From Periplaneta americana (lineage: Eukaryota; Arthropoda; Insecta; Blattodea; Blattidae): DNA of 64,000 nucleotides. The stretch lies in NCBI RefSeq assembly GCF_040183065.1, contig NC_091120.1:15145708-15209707 (forward strand), read 5' to 3'. Positions 33,722 through 45,829 of this stretch are shown in pieces. Below the pieces are notes generated by a model that had not been told where the DNA came from, made no database searches, and saw nothing but the letters and a program-made list of their open reading frames with translations. Positions within the stretch are counted from its first letter, which is position 1. Every line of letters starts with the position of its first letter. The translations under genes were made by a program, and so were the position numbers.

Positions 33722-36700
33722 GTAAGTGTTCAAGCCATTATACATTTCAATTAGTTGGTGGTTTTAGAGTAACAAGTTGTATTATAGGCTACAAACAATT
33801 TTCAAGAATTTACTACAAAAGAGAATAATCAAAATTTGTCTGAAAAAGTCTATTGATTACCGTACTGAACTTCTTTATTTGGATTTTAACGTTTTCAAAT
33901 TGGAGCAAATATATAAATATACATTATTAACTTTCTTTCATAAGAACAAGAAAAATTTCAACACATATTGGCATAATTATAATTCTTCAATTGGACTAGG
34001 CTTTGGACAATGAAGAACTAGTCAGCTAAGGTAAATCCTAAATATTAATACAGTAAAGAAGTTGGAAATTTAATCAGCAGTAATTATAATACGAGAAGAA
34101 ACATATTATTTAATTTTACAGAATCCAAAAGTTCAATGGCTGTTGGTATGAAACATGGCTTCAACTATGGCTTAAAACTTTGCAACAAATTAATTTCTCA
34201 GTTCCCTGTTTTAACTAACATAAGTATGATTAAATTTAAACTAAAAATTAAAGAAATTAGTAAGGGAACTTAACATAGGGTTAGATAATTAATTGGTAAA
34301 TATTAGTTTTATATCCTTGTGAATATTGGTTATAAACGTTTTCAATTGTGATTGTTCTTTATCATATAGGCTCTTGTTTTTGTAATCTGTGCTATTTTAT
34401 TGCTTATATTAATTACTAGCCGTACCCATGCGCTCCGCTGCACCCGTTAGAAATAAATATAAAGTAATTACATAATTAAAATAGAACGTTTGATCCAGGG
34501 AACATTCGTGTTTGATAGAAGGATAAATCGTTTAATATGTTACTTAATTTAAATTGCATCCAAATAATTAAAATGCGATCATTTTGGTCCAGAGACCACT
34601 CATTGGTGCAATGACAATTCCTTTAACATGTTTCTAATTTTTATTACATGCAACCATAGTTTAATGAACATTGACATCATTTAGATTTAATGTGTATACT
34701 TTATTTTACTTGTTATAGGTTTCCATTGAATTATGGTAATAATTTAATTTTAACCCTTTTTTCTACGTATTCAGTAAATGGCGTTTTGCCCACTATGGTT
34801 CTGAACCCTTCAAATAACTTAAATTATATTATATAATATTACATTACATATATTATATTATATTATATTATATTATATTATATCATATCATATCATATAT
34901 CATATCATATCATATCATATCATATCATATATCATATCATATCATATCATATCATATATCATATCATATCATATCAGAAGTTACTGTAATAACATTATAG
35001 CATTATGTCCATCTAGAGAAACTACACTTTCCAGTGGTGAAATAATAATTAATTATACAATTCGGTTAATTTAGCTTCCGATATTACTTCATACAAACAC
35101 AGAAACATTCTCTGTAGGCTATCTTTCATAGCTTTCGATTGTTGCTGTCCAAGGCCCCTTATAGACGAAGTCATTTGTTTTTTATTTCATTATACTGCCT
35201 TACATGGCAGTTATTTTAATGTTAAAACTCATTTATCTCATTAAATATCAGTCCTATCAAAATTTTTCAAGGAATAAAACTTATCGCAAATTTTTTTTAA
35301 AGAAACTTGTGTTATGTAATATTTTTCACAAAAGTCAATAATAAGCGAGATATTTCGATTTATTTAATTCAGGCCCCCTTATAACCCCCCTTTTAAATAA
35401 TGCATTTTGAATTGCCATATAGCCTAAAATCTAAGTTACAACGAACATAATTTATATTCGAATTTTCATCGAAATCCGTTCATCCATTATCGCGTGAAAA
35501 GGTAACAAACTTACAGACAGACAGACATACAAACAAAAATTTCAAAAAAGTGATTTTCGGTTTCAGGGTGGTTAATTATATATGTTAGGATCAATTATTT
35601 TTGGAAAATCGAAAATTACCAGAAAAATTTCGGCTACAGATTTATTATTAGTATAGATTTCTTCTTCTTTATGCTTATCTATAATGCAGTTTTGAACTCC
35701 CGACCACAGGTGCTTGCTCATACGGGAGTTTAATTTATATTTCTGTTTTATTTAAATATTTGACATGTTCATTTTTGTTCTATGTATATAATAGTTTTTT
35801 AATTTATCTTTGTTTCTATTACATTTAATATGTATTTTTGTGGTTTTCTGATTGTAATAATTGTAGTAAATGTATATTTAAAATTCAAAATGTGTTAGAT
35901 ATCATTATTCTTGAGAGTTTTCATTCTTTAATGGTGATTATGCTCAGAAGTAGACTTTTGGGTATTGTTCATAGCATTTGCACCTGCCTAATGAATACAT
36001 AATGGTTTGCTAAGGGTAGAGCATTTCATTATTGGTTTCAAGAGTTAGAAACCAAGTACCACAATGCTGCTGTAATTAGTATGTTATTACACATTGTAAT
36101 ACAGAGATTTTCGTATTTTGGACAAACCACTGTTTACATTGATCATCCATACAACACTGAAAACAACGAATTATTTAATTTTTAATTTAGCTCTTTTAAG
36201 TGAAACTTATTATTAGGGCCCGGAAGTTGATGCATTTACGTACTTTTTTTTCTAGAGGGTATAACTTACATAATGTCAATACGAATTATTTACTTTTAAG
36301 TTTATTAGGGTTGTTTTATGTTGCATATAAGTGCATATTTCGTCATGTTTATAAATGCATAAGATTTACAAGATTGTTTTCCTTTGTGAACGCAAAAGCA
36401 GGGAGCTACTTGGGAGACAGACTGTGTGAATCACCATGTTAAAATATGAACACTTGAACATCGCATGCTATGCCACTGACTTGCATGTCTACATAAAGAA
36501 AATTTTTGTTGGATGCCCATCAGAGAGTTCAGTTATTTAGATCAATAGCACCTAATATTCCACTTCCACCTGCACCAGTGTTAACCCAATGGGAAATGTG
36601 GCTTAATGCGGCCTTATATTATGCTTAGCATCTACAAGCAGTTTTAGGTGGTGAATTCGCTGGACTGTAATAATACTGCGTGTATTGAGACAGCTCAAAA

Positions 36701-39700
36701 TATACTTGCAAACAATGAGTTGGAAGGGAATTTTGCATCTTGTGTCTGATATTTTTCCGGTTTACCAAAAGCAATCATTTCACTAGAAACTGTTGACACT
36801 GCCTTACATGTGTCACTACCCACTTTTTAATATACGAAATCTGATCTGAGTTGTGTTCCTAGCAGTGTAGGGCAAAAATTAAAGAAAAAAGTGACTAACA
36901 TGTTTTAAAAAATCCTGGATATAAACGTTTTTACGATATAAAAGCATTTTCAGAGGTAACAAATGCAGTTTCTCAATAATTGAAAACCTCAGCCACGCAT
37001 TGGTCGTAAACTGCAACTCTTCGCTGATTTTAGATAACGAAACTAACTCTGCTTCAACCTCTAAGGAATAATATAAATTCATACTCATTAGCATTCATAT
37101 TGCTATAGGAAACTTAATTTATTAATGCATATTTAGCAGTATTTTAGAGCATGAATTTCGGGCCCTATTTGTTATAAACAATGAGAATTAAAGTAACTCA
37201 TTTCAGATTTACTTCACATCATCAAAGGAGTACGGAGAGAATTCAATTCTGTGGGGGGAGGGGGGGGGAGGGTTGCCATATACTAATTCATAGATCGTAA
37301 CATCTGATAATTATAAATTCAGACACACAAACAGGACTGGATATATTCAATGTAATGTAGAGAATGGGAAAACAAATATCATCATCATCATCATCATGAA
37401 CAATTACGGATTATATCCACTACATCCTGTTTCACTGCTTCTGGTCATGCCATCTATTTTTTGATTGCCCAAACAAACATATTTCAATAATTCTATCAGA
37501 ACTCATAAATAAAACTCAGTCTCTAATGTTGCTGACATATCAGATGTTCTCTGGCTACATAGGAAGGTGCAAGTAAATTGGGAACAGACTAAAGCTCTAA
37601 ACCCATGCTTGGCCTGTTGAAAACTACATCCATAACAGAAAATGAATAAAATAAATGTCTGTTGTATCACCACCATTGTCACAATCACCCACTAATTGTC
37701 ATTACTCGATCTAAGTGATATTATTTTATTTAAAGATATCATGCCATGGGATACCCTGGATATGTGGATGGATTGCTTTTATATGGCTTATGGATAAGCC
37801 ATCTCTTTATCAGATGCAAGTGAACTTCTTTATAGGTGAGATAATATATCTAATTATTGTAGTTAGTATAACATATCATTCACCTCTCTCACATTGCATG
37901 CACTAGTTTAAGATCTTGTTGTTAACACATCAATATGAATGTTACAAATAACAGTTTAAAGGGAGATTAACTACCCTATACCACCAATGTTAAATTTGCT
38001 TATTTAATTAATCATAATCTCAGGAACTACTGAAGATATCATACTGAAATTTTTACAAGATAAAAGATACAAGGTTTGTAAGTGAACACAAAGTACACAA
38101 GCAGTGAAAATTTAACAAAAAGTGAACGAACAAAATACTAACATATTATAGAAAATAACAACATAACAAGAGTTGACACTGTACAAAATGAAAATAATAC
38201 AGAACGGTAATACAAAAAAAGAAGTAAAATTCAGATCTAAAGACTGGAATATTACGCAACCAACTCAATTAGTACAAATAGTTTACAGGGGAAATGTAAG
38301 GAAGAATACAACAAATGAAATGTAATATAATTAAAAAAAAAATCTAAATTTAAATAAAAGTCACAATAAAAAGGCTATGATAATAAATTCATTTGGTGGT
38401 CAAGTAGGGTTGCCAACCCTCCCTATTTCCTCCTAATGTACAGCATTGCTACAAGAAGTTGACATCGTACAAAAATACTGGAATGCAAGATGGCAAATGA
38501 CTACATTGCCAAGTGCCTAGGCATTGAACCAACCAACATTCTCTTTAATATGTTTTTTGTTAAATTCTAGTTTAATGATTTAACTGGCTTAATTTTTTCC
38601 TACCTATAGAAAAGCCTTTATATCACTTGATTTCTTGTCTCATAAGCTTTAGAGCCATCTTTGTTCCTATCCCTTTTTATATATCCTGCACTACATAGCT
38701 AAGCAGAACTTTAAACTGCAGGCATCCATATTGTGTAACAGAAAGTGGTAACTGATTTTTAAATGCTGTGTATCTGCTCTTTATAATAAATGGAATTTAT
38801 TGTTAGAAGAAGTACTAATATATCCAGCTGTGTATAATTCGAGAATTCAGTCATGAAACTGGCCAACGTGATGTATATTTGCAGAAAGTTTCTGCCTTTT
38901 CATCAATATTAAAATAATTATTTTCTTCGGAATTTGTATGATAATAACTTTCTAGTGTTAAATATTATTAACGTACCTTGTTAACATGTTTCGACCTATT
39001 TTTCGGTCATCTTCGGAACTGGTCGTTGTTGGTCTTGGCGCCTTTTGTTTCCTGTGAGGGTGCGTTCGTAGTGTAGAGTCAAAGAGTGTATGTGTTTTGA
39101 AATTGAGTTGTGTGTTGAGAATATCGTTGGGTTGTGTTTTCGTGTGTTTGTATATTTCGTATTGTTCTAGTGTGTTGAGTTTCTGGCTTTTTGGTTGGAT
39201 GTGCAGTACAAACACGCATTCAAAGTATACAGAAAACTACAACAACAACAACACACATACACAACACATCCAACCACCCCACACAACACAAACAAGCTGG
39301 ATTCCGAACAATGATAGACAGACTACTCAACATACCAATGAATCAACAGGATTATAACGAAGAACTAAACACAATCAAATACATAGCACAAGAAAACGGA
39401 TATAACCCCAACATAATAGACAACATAATACGTAAGACAAAACAACACCACAAAAAACAGAAGAATACAACACAAACACAAGAACACAAAAAATACATCA
39501 CACTAACATACGAAAACAAAAACACACATAAAATTGCAACCTCATTCAAAAAATTAAACTACAACATCGCATACAGAACAAATAACACTCTACAAAAACA
39601 TCTCAACACACAAACAATACAAACAAACAAATACAACCACACAGGCGTATACAAACTCAAATGCAACACCTGCAACAACTTCTACATAGGACAGACAGGC

Positions 39701-40602
39701 AGATCATTTCAAACACATTACAAAGAACACATCACAGCCATAACAAAATTGTAAAACACCTCCACATATGCAGAACACATCACAAATGGCAAAAACACCT
39801 ACAGAGACATCAACACAGACATGGAAATACTGCACATCCAACCAAAAAGCCAGAAACTCAACACACTAGAACAATACGAAATATACAGACACACGAAAAC
39901 ACACCCCAACGATATTCTCAACACACAACTCAATTTCATAACACACATATTCTTTGACTCTACACTACAAAACGCACCCACACAGGAAACAAGAGGCACC
40001 AAGACCAACAACGACCAGTTCCGAAGATGACTGAAAAATAGGTCGAAACATGTTAACAAGGTACGTTAATAATATTTAACACAAGAAAGTTCTTATCATA
40101 CGAATTCCGAAGTGATACAGTGTTAAAAGTTGTGTAATTAAGATGTATAATTATTTTCTATTCTTTGTTCCTACTAAAAGTGTGAATTTTAATTTTTTCA
40201 GGATTATTGTTGGACATTTTGTTTGTTGCTGTGCTGAAAGCATATACAAGACGTCGGAGGCCATCATCAAATCGATCCGATATGTTTGCTGCGATGGGTC
40301 CTGACAAATTCTCTTTCCCATCTGGCCACGCTTCAAGAGCTTGCTTTATTGCACTGTTCTTTATATTTTTGTATCCGTTGTTTTTCATATTCTACATGCC
40401 ACTGACAGCATGGGCAACTTCAGTATGCATCTCTCGTGTTCTCCTACGCAGACATCACTTGTTAGATGTAATAGGTGGTGTTATGTTAGGCGTCTTTGAA
40501 GCCATAGTGTTGAGCTGGATCTGGGCTTCAGAAGATTTCGCAGGATGGGTCGTAGCATGGTTGTCAGATGAAAAATGGGATGGTGGTAGCTATCATGTTT
40601 GA
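33581..40602 (+). CDS. PLPP6: Polyisoprenoid diphosphate/phosphate phosphohydrolase (PLPP6), PAP2 superfamily
   Basis: PLPP6 removes phosphate from presqualene and other isoprenoid diphosphates at the ER or nuclear membrane. Three exons give 213 residues. In order: KILAADVILTDKFCNWANCF, the LEISCHGIPW turn, two hydrophobic segments, PAP2 motif 1 KAYTRRRRP (K-x6-RP), motif 2 PSGH with its catalytic His, hydrophobic spans, and motif 3 SRVLLRRHHLLD (SR-x5-H-x3-D). All catalytic residues are present. Junctions are phase 0 (33721/37736) and phase 1 (37835/40202). The N-terminal exon is missing: a frame is open upstream from a Met at 33488, but a strong acceptor (ATGTTTTCAG) ends at 33580. The family's other members usually have a longer, poorly conserved N-terminus. 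Introns of 4.0 and 2.4 kb are filled with repeats. Confidence 0.92.
33770..34280 (+). pseudogene. LINE C-terminal fragment, third family
   Basis: Frames give KRIIKICLKKSIDYRTELLY, LDFNVFKLEQIYKYTLLTFF, then FNYGLKLCNKLISQF and KLKIKEISKGT followed by stop. This is the usual post-reverse-transcriptase region of Jockey/CR1-type LINEs. It lies in the first PLPP6 intron. Confidence 0.65.
34420..35660. repeat. Interspersed repeat with an internal TATCA microsatellite
   Basis: Starts ACTAGCCGTACCCATGCGCT and ends GATTTATTATTAGTATAGAT, sequences I remember as ends of a repeat common in arthropod genomes, though I cannot name its class. A variable array of TATATCATATC-like units occupies 34836-34976. 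No coding signal. It lies in the first PLPP6 intron. Confidence 0.5.
35665..36205. other. Intronic sequence without recognised features
   Basis: AT-rich PLPP6 intron sequence. Confidence 0.4.
36214..37167 (+). mobile_element. Decayed hAT-like DNA transposon
   Basis: Inverted ends TAGGGCCCGGAAGTTGATGC and TAGGGCCCGAAATTCATGC (right end reversed), with flanking octamers CTTATTAT and TTTGTTAT matching at 6 of 8. Inside, a frame near 36505-36635 reads FVGCPSESVQLFRSIAPNIP, LPPAPVLTQWEMWLNAALYY, which looks like a transposase C-terminal piece. Many breaks. In PLPP6 intron. Confidence 0.65.
37379..37480 (-). repeat. (ATC)n-headed retroelement tail fragment
   Basis: A short (ATC)n run is followed by GAACAATTACGGATTATATC-like sequence, resembling the other (ATC)n-tailed inserts at 21281 and 50595. 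No target duplication was identified. Confidence 0.45.
37736..37835 (+). CDS. PLPP6: PLPP6 middle exon
   Basis: 100 nt between acceptor TTTAAAG and donor ATAG|GTGAGA. Encodes ISCHGIPWICGWIAFIWLMD, KPSLYQMQVNFFI, corresponding to the conserved SGHGVPW region and a membrane span. The last base joins GA of the next exon to give Gly. Confidence 0.88.
37840..38913. other. PLPP6 intron, mostly featureless
   Basis: AT-rich. A diverged LINE tail related to 12596-12692 lies near 38453-38529 (ATACTGGAATGCAAGATGGC then CTAGGCATTGAACCAACC). No exon seen. Confidence 0.45.
38927..40146 (+). mobile_element. Penelope-like element with GIY-YIG domain, copy 2
   Basis: Flanked by a 13-bp duplication ATAATTATTTTCT (38914-38926 and 40147-40159). 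The left 280 bp are an inverted copy of the element's 3' part; the sense part begins near 39208. Its protein ends with a GIY-YIG endonuclease region (GVYKLKCNTCNNFYIGQTGR, then TYAEHITNGKNTYRDINTDM in another frame), the hallmark of canonical Penelope-like elements. The reverse transcriptase domain is largely missing and the frame is broken, so it is not autonomous. Both arms hold the CGAAAC hairpin motif. The terminal tail is present only on the right. Confidence 0.88.
40202..40602 (+). CDS. PLPP6: PLPP6 last exon with all PAP2 motifs
   Basis: 401 nt after acceptor TTTTTTCAG, ending in TGA at 40600-40602. It holds KAYTRRRRP, FPSGHASRACF and SRVLLRRHHLLDVIGG with intervening hydrophobic spans and a short tail DEKWDGGSYHV. 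AATAAA candidates for polyadenylation are at 40739 and about 40991. A Penelope-like insertion ends 42 bp before the acceptor dinucleotide. Confidence 0.95.
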
Positions 40603-41470
40603 AGAATGGAAACATTAGTGTTAATCTTTGAATACAGTATTTTACAGCCACAGTAACTTATAAGATCTATTGACGTTTTATCATGTATCATTTGTTTTAA
40701 CTCATACTGTAATGCGTCTTTGGAAGTACCTGTGTACAAATAAATCGAAAGAATGGTGAAAACCAAAGAGCAAACGGAAATATGTCATTTAGTACACAGA
40801 TACTTAAAAAGAAAAGAAGTGAAGGTAATGCAGAATATTTTGCCATTCCCTTAAACACGTACGGTATATAAAAGGAGAGAAGGTAAGAAGAAAAAATAGC
40901 CCTGTCCATGATGGAATTATCTTCTTGCTATTGACCTGTGTTCTGTTAGGTTCCTTTGAATGTGTAGCATTTTTATTTGAATATTCTTAAAAATAAATTA
41001 TTTCGTTTCGTCAGATTGAGGTTGTCTACAAATTACATAAAATTAGTTTTGTATTAAAAGCACAGGGATTTAAAGCAGCGATTTTTTACCATTACAGTCT
41101 CCATAAGCCACCTGCCTTATAAACAGAATCGTGGTCCATAAGATGCCACTTTAAAATTAAAAGAAAAACTAGGTATAATAAATTATTACCCCATTAAGTC
41201 AAGAAATATACTTAATTGTTTGAAAGTAGGCCTACTAATTTTAAGTATAAGCAGGAATTCATAACATAATTAAAAAATAAATAATTTTGTCACTATGTTG
41301 GTACTTTTAAGTTCCCCTCCACCTCCCCGAATTTTTTAAAAGACCATGTTCGTAAATTGTCTTAGAAATTATTTCATATCAGAACATACTATGTTGACTT
41401 TCTAGCCCATTATTTTATTATAGGTTTGTTACATTATCCAATCAAATACAGCTCATCTTAGGGCGTTTAT
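40603..41470. other. PLPP6 3' UTR and flank
   Basis: Contains AATAAA at 40739-40744 and about 40991-40996, either of which could end the PLPP6 transcript. No other coding signal. Confidence 0.5.
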
Positions 41471-41471
41471 A

Positions 41472-42407
41472 CAGAGTGATTTATATAGAACTGACACATT
41501 TCTTTCATTAATTGTTTCAAAACGAATTGTGCTAGCGACAACTTATTATACCTAAAATGTAGAAGAATTTTGGGAGATTATTTACCTCTATAGTAAATGT
41601 TGAAAATGTCCTCCATCCTGCATAAGGCACAACTCAACACGTCGTTCCATGTTACTGGCCACTCGTTGGAGGACTCTGTTGTTAGCTTGAATCTCCTGTG
41701 TGATGTTGTGCTTCAGATCGTCCAATGTCTGGGGACGTGTGGCGTAAACCCTGTCTTTTAAGTGACCCCATAGAAAGAAGTCCGGTGTTGTCAAATCCGG
41801 AGATCTCGGTGGCCACAGGTTCCTGGAAATTATTCGGTCGTCAAAGAAACTTGCAATTAGTTCCATGGATTCATTTGATGTATGGCATGTAGCGCCATCT
41901 TGCTGAAAATATCCTTGACTCAGCTATACATCGTCCAGTTGCTCAACAAACTCCATGAAAATTAGTCGGTACTCTGCAGTGTTCACAGTCTGGTTCACTC
42001 ACTAGAGATCCAGTTGTTTCCAATTTGTTTACCAGTCCCAGTATTGTGTTTCTTTTGGGAGGATTGTGAACGCCAAATTCTCTCTGGTATGCCCTTTGAG
42101 TAGCTGTAATTGAATTCGTAATCCAGTATTGCTTCACAAGGAAGAGTCGTTGATTTAATGTGTACTGCATTTTCACGTTGACACAAAATGTCGAAAACAG
42201 CTGCCAACAATAGGAATAAAACATAAACATCTGCTCATCTAGTGCTGCCAACAATAGGAATAAAACATAAACATTTGCGCATCTAGTGACAAGGAATCTA
42301 AACTCTAGAACATTCTGCTTAATTTGGTGCTAAAATTGGGTCATTGAATGAATTTCCAACGGAATAATTAAAGAAAGAAATGTGTCAGTTCTATATAAAC
42401 CACTCTG
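41472..42407 (-). mobile_element. DUF4817/mariner-type transposon, internally deleted
   Basis: Inverted ends of about 36 bp (CAGAGTGATTTATATAGAAC and CAGAGTGGTTTATATAGAAC) with TA at both sides (41470-41471, 42408-42409). The minus strand encodes an N-terminal helix-turn-helix (MQYTLNQRLFLVKQYWITNS, AYQREFGVHNPPKRNTI) from 42172. Near the end it encodes the catalytic C-terminal half (FQQDGATCHTS, WPPRSPDLTTPDFFLWGHLK, then NMERRVELCLMQDGGHFQHL). The stretch between is deleted and a stop lies before FQQDG. A 44-bp unit is tandemly doubled at about 42200-42288. Confidence 0.88.
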
Positions 42408-42409
42408 TA

Positions 42410-43595
42410 TTTGTCTTAAGTAACTCTGCATGCCATCAGATATATTATAACTGGAATAAATGTGACACAATGGTGGCATCATGTTAAACCGTTTGAATGT
42501 ACTTGAAATTTTTTGTATACAGTATCGTTCGGTCTCAAAGCAGTAATATATTCAAATATTTACACAATCTAACATGGGCTCCTGTTTCTCGAATTCCACA
42601 CAAACAACTCTCAATTATTGATCATTTTTGTGTAGGTGATCTTTATAAATATTACGTCATAAGCTACCTCTCTAGATCACGTGTGGTAAAATGTCTTGCA
42701 CTATTTTGTTTTGCGCATCTAATGAAATTTAAATAGTCTGTAACTAAAAGAAGGAAGATAAAACTTTTGTTACAAGATAACGTGATAATGTCTTGGGACT
42801 TGAAATGCGATCTTGTGAAGGCAAGTAAAAGAAGTTTCAATCTAATTATGTATGAAGTTAATGTGCCTATATTTTGTGCAGCACATGATATGATTTCAAC
42901 ACACTTTGGTGCCTTTTCATGATTATAATTGCAGTGTGTAAGTTTGGAGTATTAACATTCTGCAAGTAGCATAATACTTCAACCAGAAATTATTTCTGAA
43001 ATTGTACGAGTTGTGTTTGTAAGGCTTTCTCGTCTTGAATGATTAGTTTTGCAGGGAGTCTTGTAGTACAATATATTATAGTGTGTGTGATTCGTTACAT
43101 GTGATATTGGACATTTTCCATGGTATTTTTGAACTTTGCTTTCAGTTTTATTGTAAAAACTAACTTGAATTATAAAGTGATGTTAGTAGTAAACATCAAA
43201 TGAGGAAGTCTCACTCTCGTTTTAACATTATAGTATACAAGTTTGTATGAAGTTCCTACTTTTCTACTGAATTTGAAGGCAATGTCTGTAAATATTGCAT
43301 AAGGAAGGAGACTGATAATTAGAATAAAGATTCTGATATGTGATGCTTTACACGTTTACAGTGTCATTTGTTGCAACCGAAGTGCATTTGAATCTTCATT
43401 CCAAACAACCTAACGTTTTATAGTGAAATAGATAAAGATAAGTGTGCATTACGATAATAATTATGTGGCTCACTTAAAAAAAAAATGCAGAACATTTTTC
43501 ATTTAATTAAATTTTTAACCTACAGCTTTTCTATTTTTATAGAATGTAGATACATCCTTTAGGAACAAAATGTATTTTTTTTTTTTTTTTTTCAG
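42410..43595. other. Gene-free intergenic sequence
   Basis: AT-rich. No coding signal, with a poly-T run at 43570-43592 bordering the next element. Confidence 0.35.
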
Positions 43596-43599
43596 ATAA

Positions 43600-44800
43600 T
43601 TCCCATCTCCTTTCAGTTCCCTTACATCACCTTGAAACTAGGGCCTGTATACCCCCACATGATAAAAATCTACACCTGCATGTTCGTGAGGGAATCATCA
43701 TCTTCAAATCTCGTTCTCCAAAAGGATTCCTTCAGTTTACCAAAGAGATTGTAATCACACAGTGCCAGATCAGGGCTGTAAGGCTGATGTTTCAGTGTTG
43801 TCCATCCAAGTTTTCTGATCTCTTCCGTGGTTTTGTGACTGAAATGTGGCCGGGCGTTGTGCAACAGCAAAACATATTACTTCTGCCAATGTGGTCGAAC
43901 ACGTATTTATGCTTGAAGTTTCTTTAGAGTTGCTGTAGGCTACATATATATCAGAATTAATGTTTGTTGCGTGTGGCATGATGACTACAAGCAGGAGTCA
44001 TTTTGAATAAAAAAAACACAGAAGCCATAACTTTTCTTGCCGAAGACGCAGTTTTGTATTTCTTTTTGGGCGAGTTTGCATGATGCCACTCCATTATTTG
44101 TCTCTTCGTCTCCAGTTCAAAATGGTACAGCCATGTTCATCTCTTACAATTCTTGCAAGATAGTTATCTCCACCATTCTTGTACTGTTCCTAAAGTTAGC
44201 TGCACACTGTTTTTTTTTCTGTCAACATTCTCGAAACTCACTTGACACGAACCTTTTTCAGCCCCAATTGATTCTGCATACACTTACTTCTCCTATTCCA
44301 ACTTATAGTGATGGGTAATTCTTTCACTGTTACGCGTTTGTCGGCCAGAAATCATGTTGATAATGCGCTGCACATTGTCAGGACTTTGTGCAGTGTGTGG
44401 TCTGTTGCTGCGAGGAGAATCCCGAATTTTGGCATGCCCTCTTTCACCAGATAATCTGCTTGCCCATTAACTAACTGTACTGCAATCGACATTAGTATCT
44501 CCATACATCATTTACAATATCTTGTGAATGTTTCCCACTGTCATCTCATTCTCACGACACAGGAACTCTGTAACAGTACGTTGATTTTAACAAAATAATG
44601 TCGAATGCAGCAGCCATCTTGGAGTGCTATGAAGATGCCACTGATGGTAGTGGTTGAATTAAATTTGAATACAAGCAAGAAGGATGCTTCTATGAACTCC
44701 ATAATTTGCAAAAGTCTAGAATAAAAATGTAATTTAAAAAAGTTTTGCATTTCTTTTGGAGTGACCTTCATAATTTCTGTCAAAATAATAGATATATATC
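43600..44800 (-). pseudogene. Mariner (SETMAR-type) transposase pseudogene
   Basis: Minus-strand pieces run from MAAAFDI near 44612 through ENEMTVGNIHKIL and SGERGHAKIRDSPRSNRPHT to HNARPHFSHKTTEEIRKLGW and HQPYSPDLALCDYNLFGKLK near 43690-43870. The order is that of a DD34D mariner transposase. Many stops and frame changes. The terminal inverted repeats were not located, so the borders are approximate. Confidence 0.82.
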
Positions 44801-44829
44801 AAATTAAAAGTTAATCTGTGTAAACTTTT

Positions 44830-45824
44830 TCAGATAAATAACGTTTCATTATACACTTTGAAGATGACTATGTGCCTTTCATGAAGCAGATCACTAAAAC
44901 CATGTTGTACGTACTTACATGATGTAAGGTATGAGGGCCTAGTCATTCATAATAGAACAAAGACAACTCAGAAATTGTGACAAATTTGTACACTGTAAAT
45001 TTTTCATATCAGGTTGAAGACAGTGCATTATAGCTGGGCATTTAACTTACGGTTGGTTGAAAAAATTGTACTTTAATATAATAAATTAGTTTCATTTAAA
45101 TAATGAACTGGTTTTTCTGTCTCTGATTTACATCGTATTTTTTAGCTTCCTTCTGAATCCCATGTAATTTTCCATTTCTAGGCAGTGAAAGTATTGAAAA
45201 CTCAACAATAGACTCTCATTTTTAAACTTCTGAGAAAAACAATAGCAAGGTATTATGCAAGATACTAATTTATTACTTGCATTTGCATGCATGTGGGGGG
45301 ACCTCAGAAACCCATATAAATTACGTCACAGTATATCTGAGGAAATGTACAAATTAAGCAACTGTTTGATTTTACACAAATGTAAGCTACTAATATATTA
45401 GAGACAATTATATTATACAAACTTTCCTTCCTTTGCAGCAAACGTGTCCATAATATGTTGTCCGTTGCATGAAGAATAGCACTTTTCATGTTGAGTAAAA
45501 AAAAAAAAAAAAAAAAGGGGAATGTTAGATGATTTTGTTTCATGGTTGTACAGAACCAATTTTTTCTAGACTTCATTTAAAAAGAAGACCTTTCCCCACT
45601 ACAGCTGACACCATAAGTACTCAATGCATTCTTAAAGTATTTCAGCATTGGGAATGTTGCTCTAAAATTGAGTTCGTTGAGGATTTCATAAATGAACATT
45701 TCCTTTGAAAGACAGTCTTTGTGGTTTTCTTTCCTGTCCACAAACTATACTAGTTCATTCTTCATTACTATACTGAGTGACAAGATTAGTAGCTGTAGAC
45801 AAATTCTCAGATGAATTTCAAACA
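44830..45824. other. Gene-free intergenic sequence left of the satellite
   Basis: No coding signal. Poly-A of about 21 nt at 45498-45518. Confidence 0.4.
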
Positions 45825-45829
45825 TAGCT

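Noticed and set aside
34836-34976. TATCA-rich array as a matrix-attachment or origin site
   Set aside because: Simple variable microsatellite inside a repeat; nothing else supports a function.
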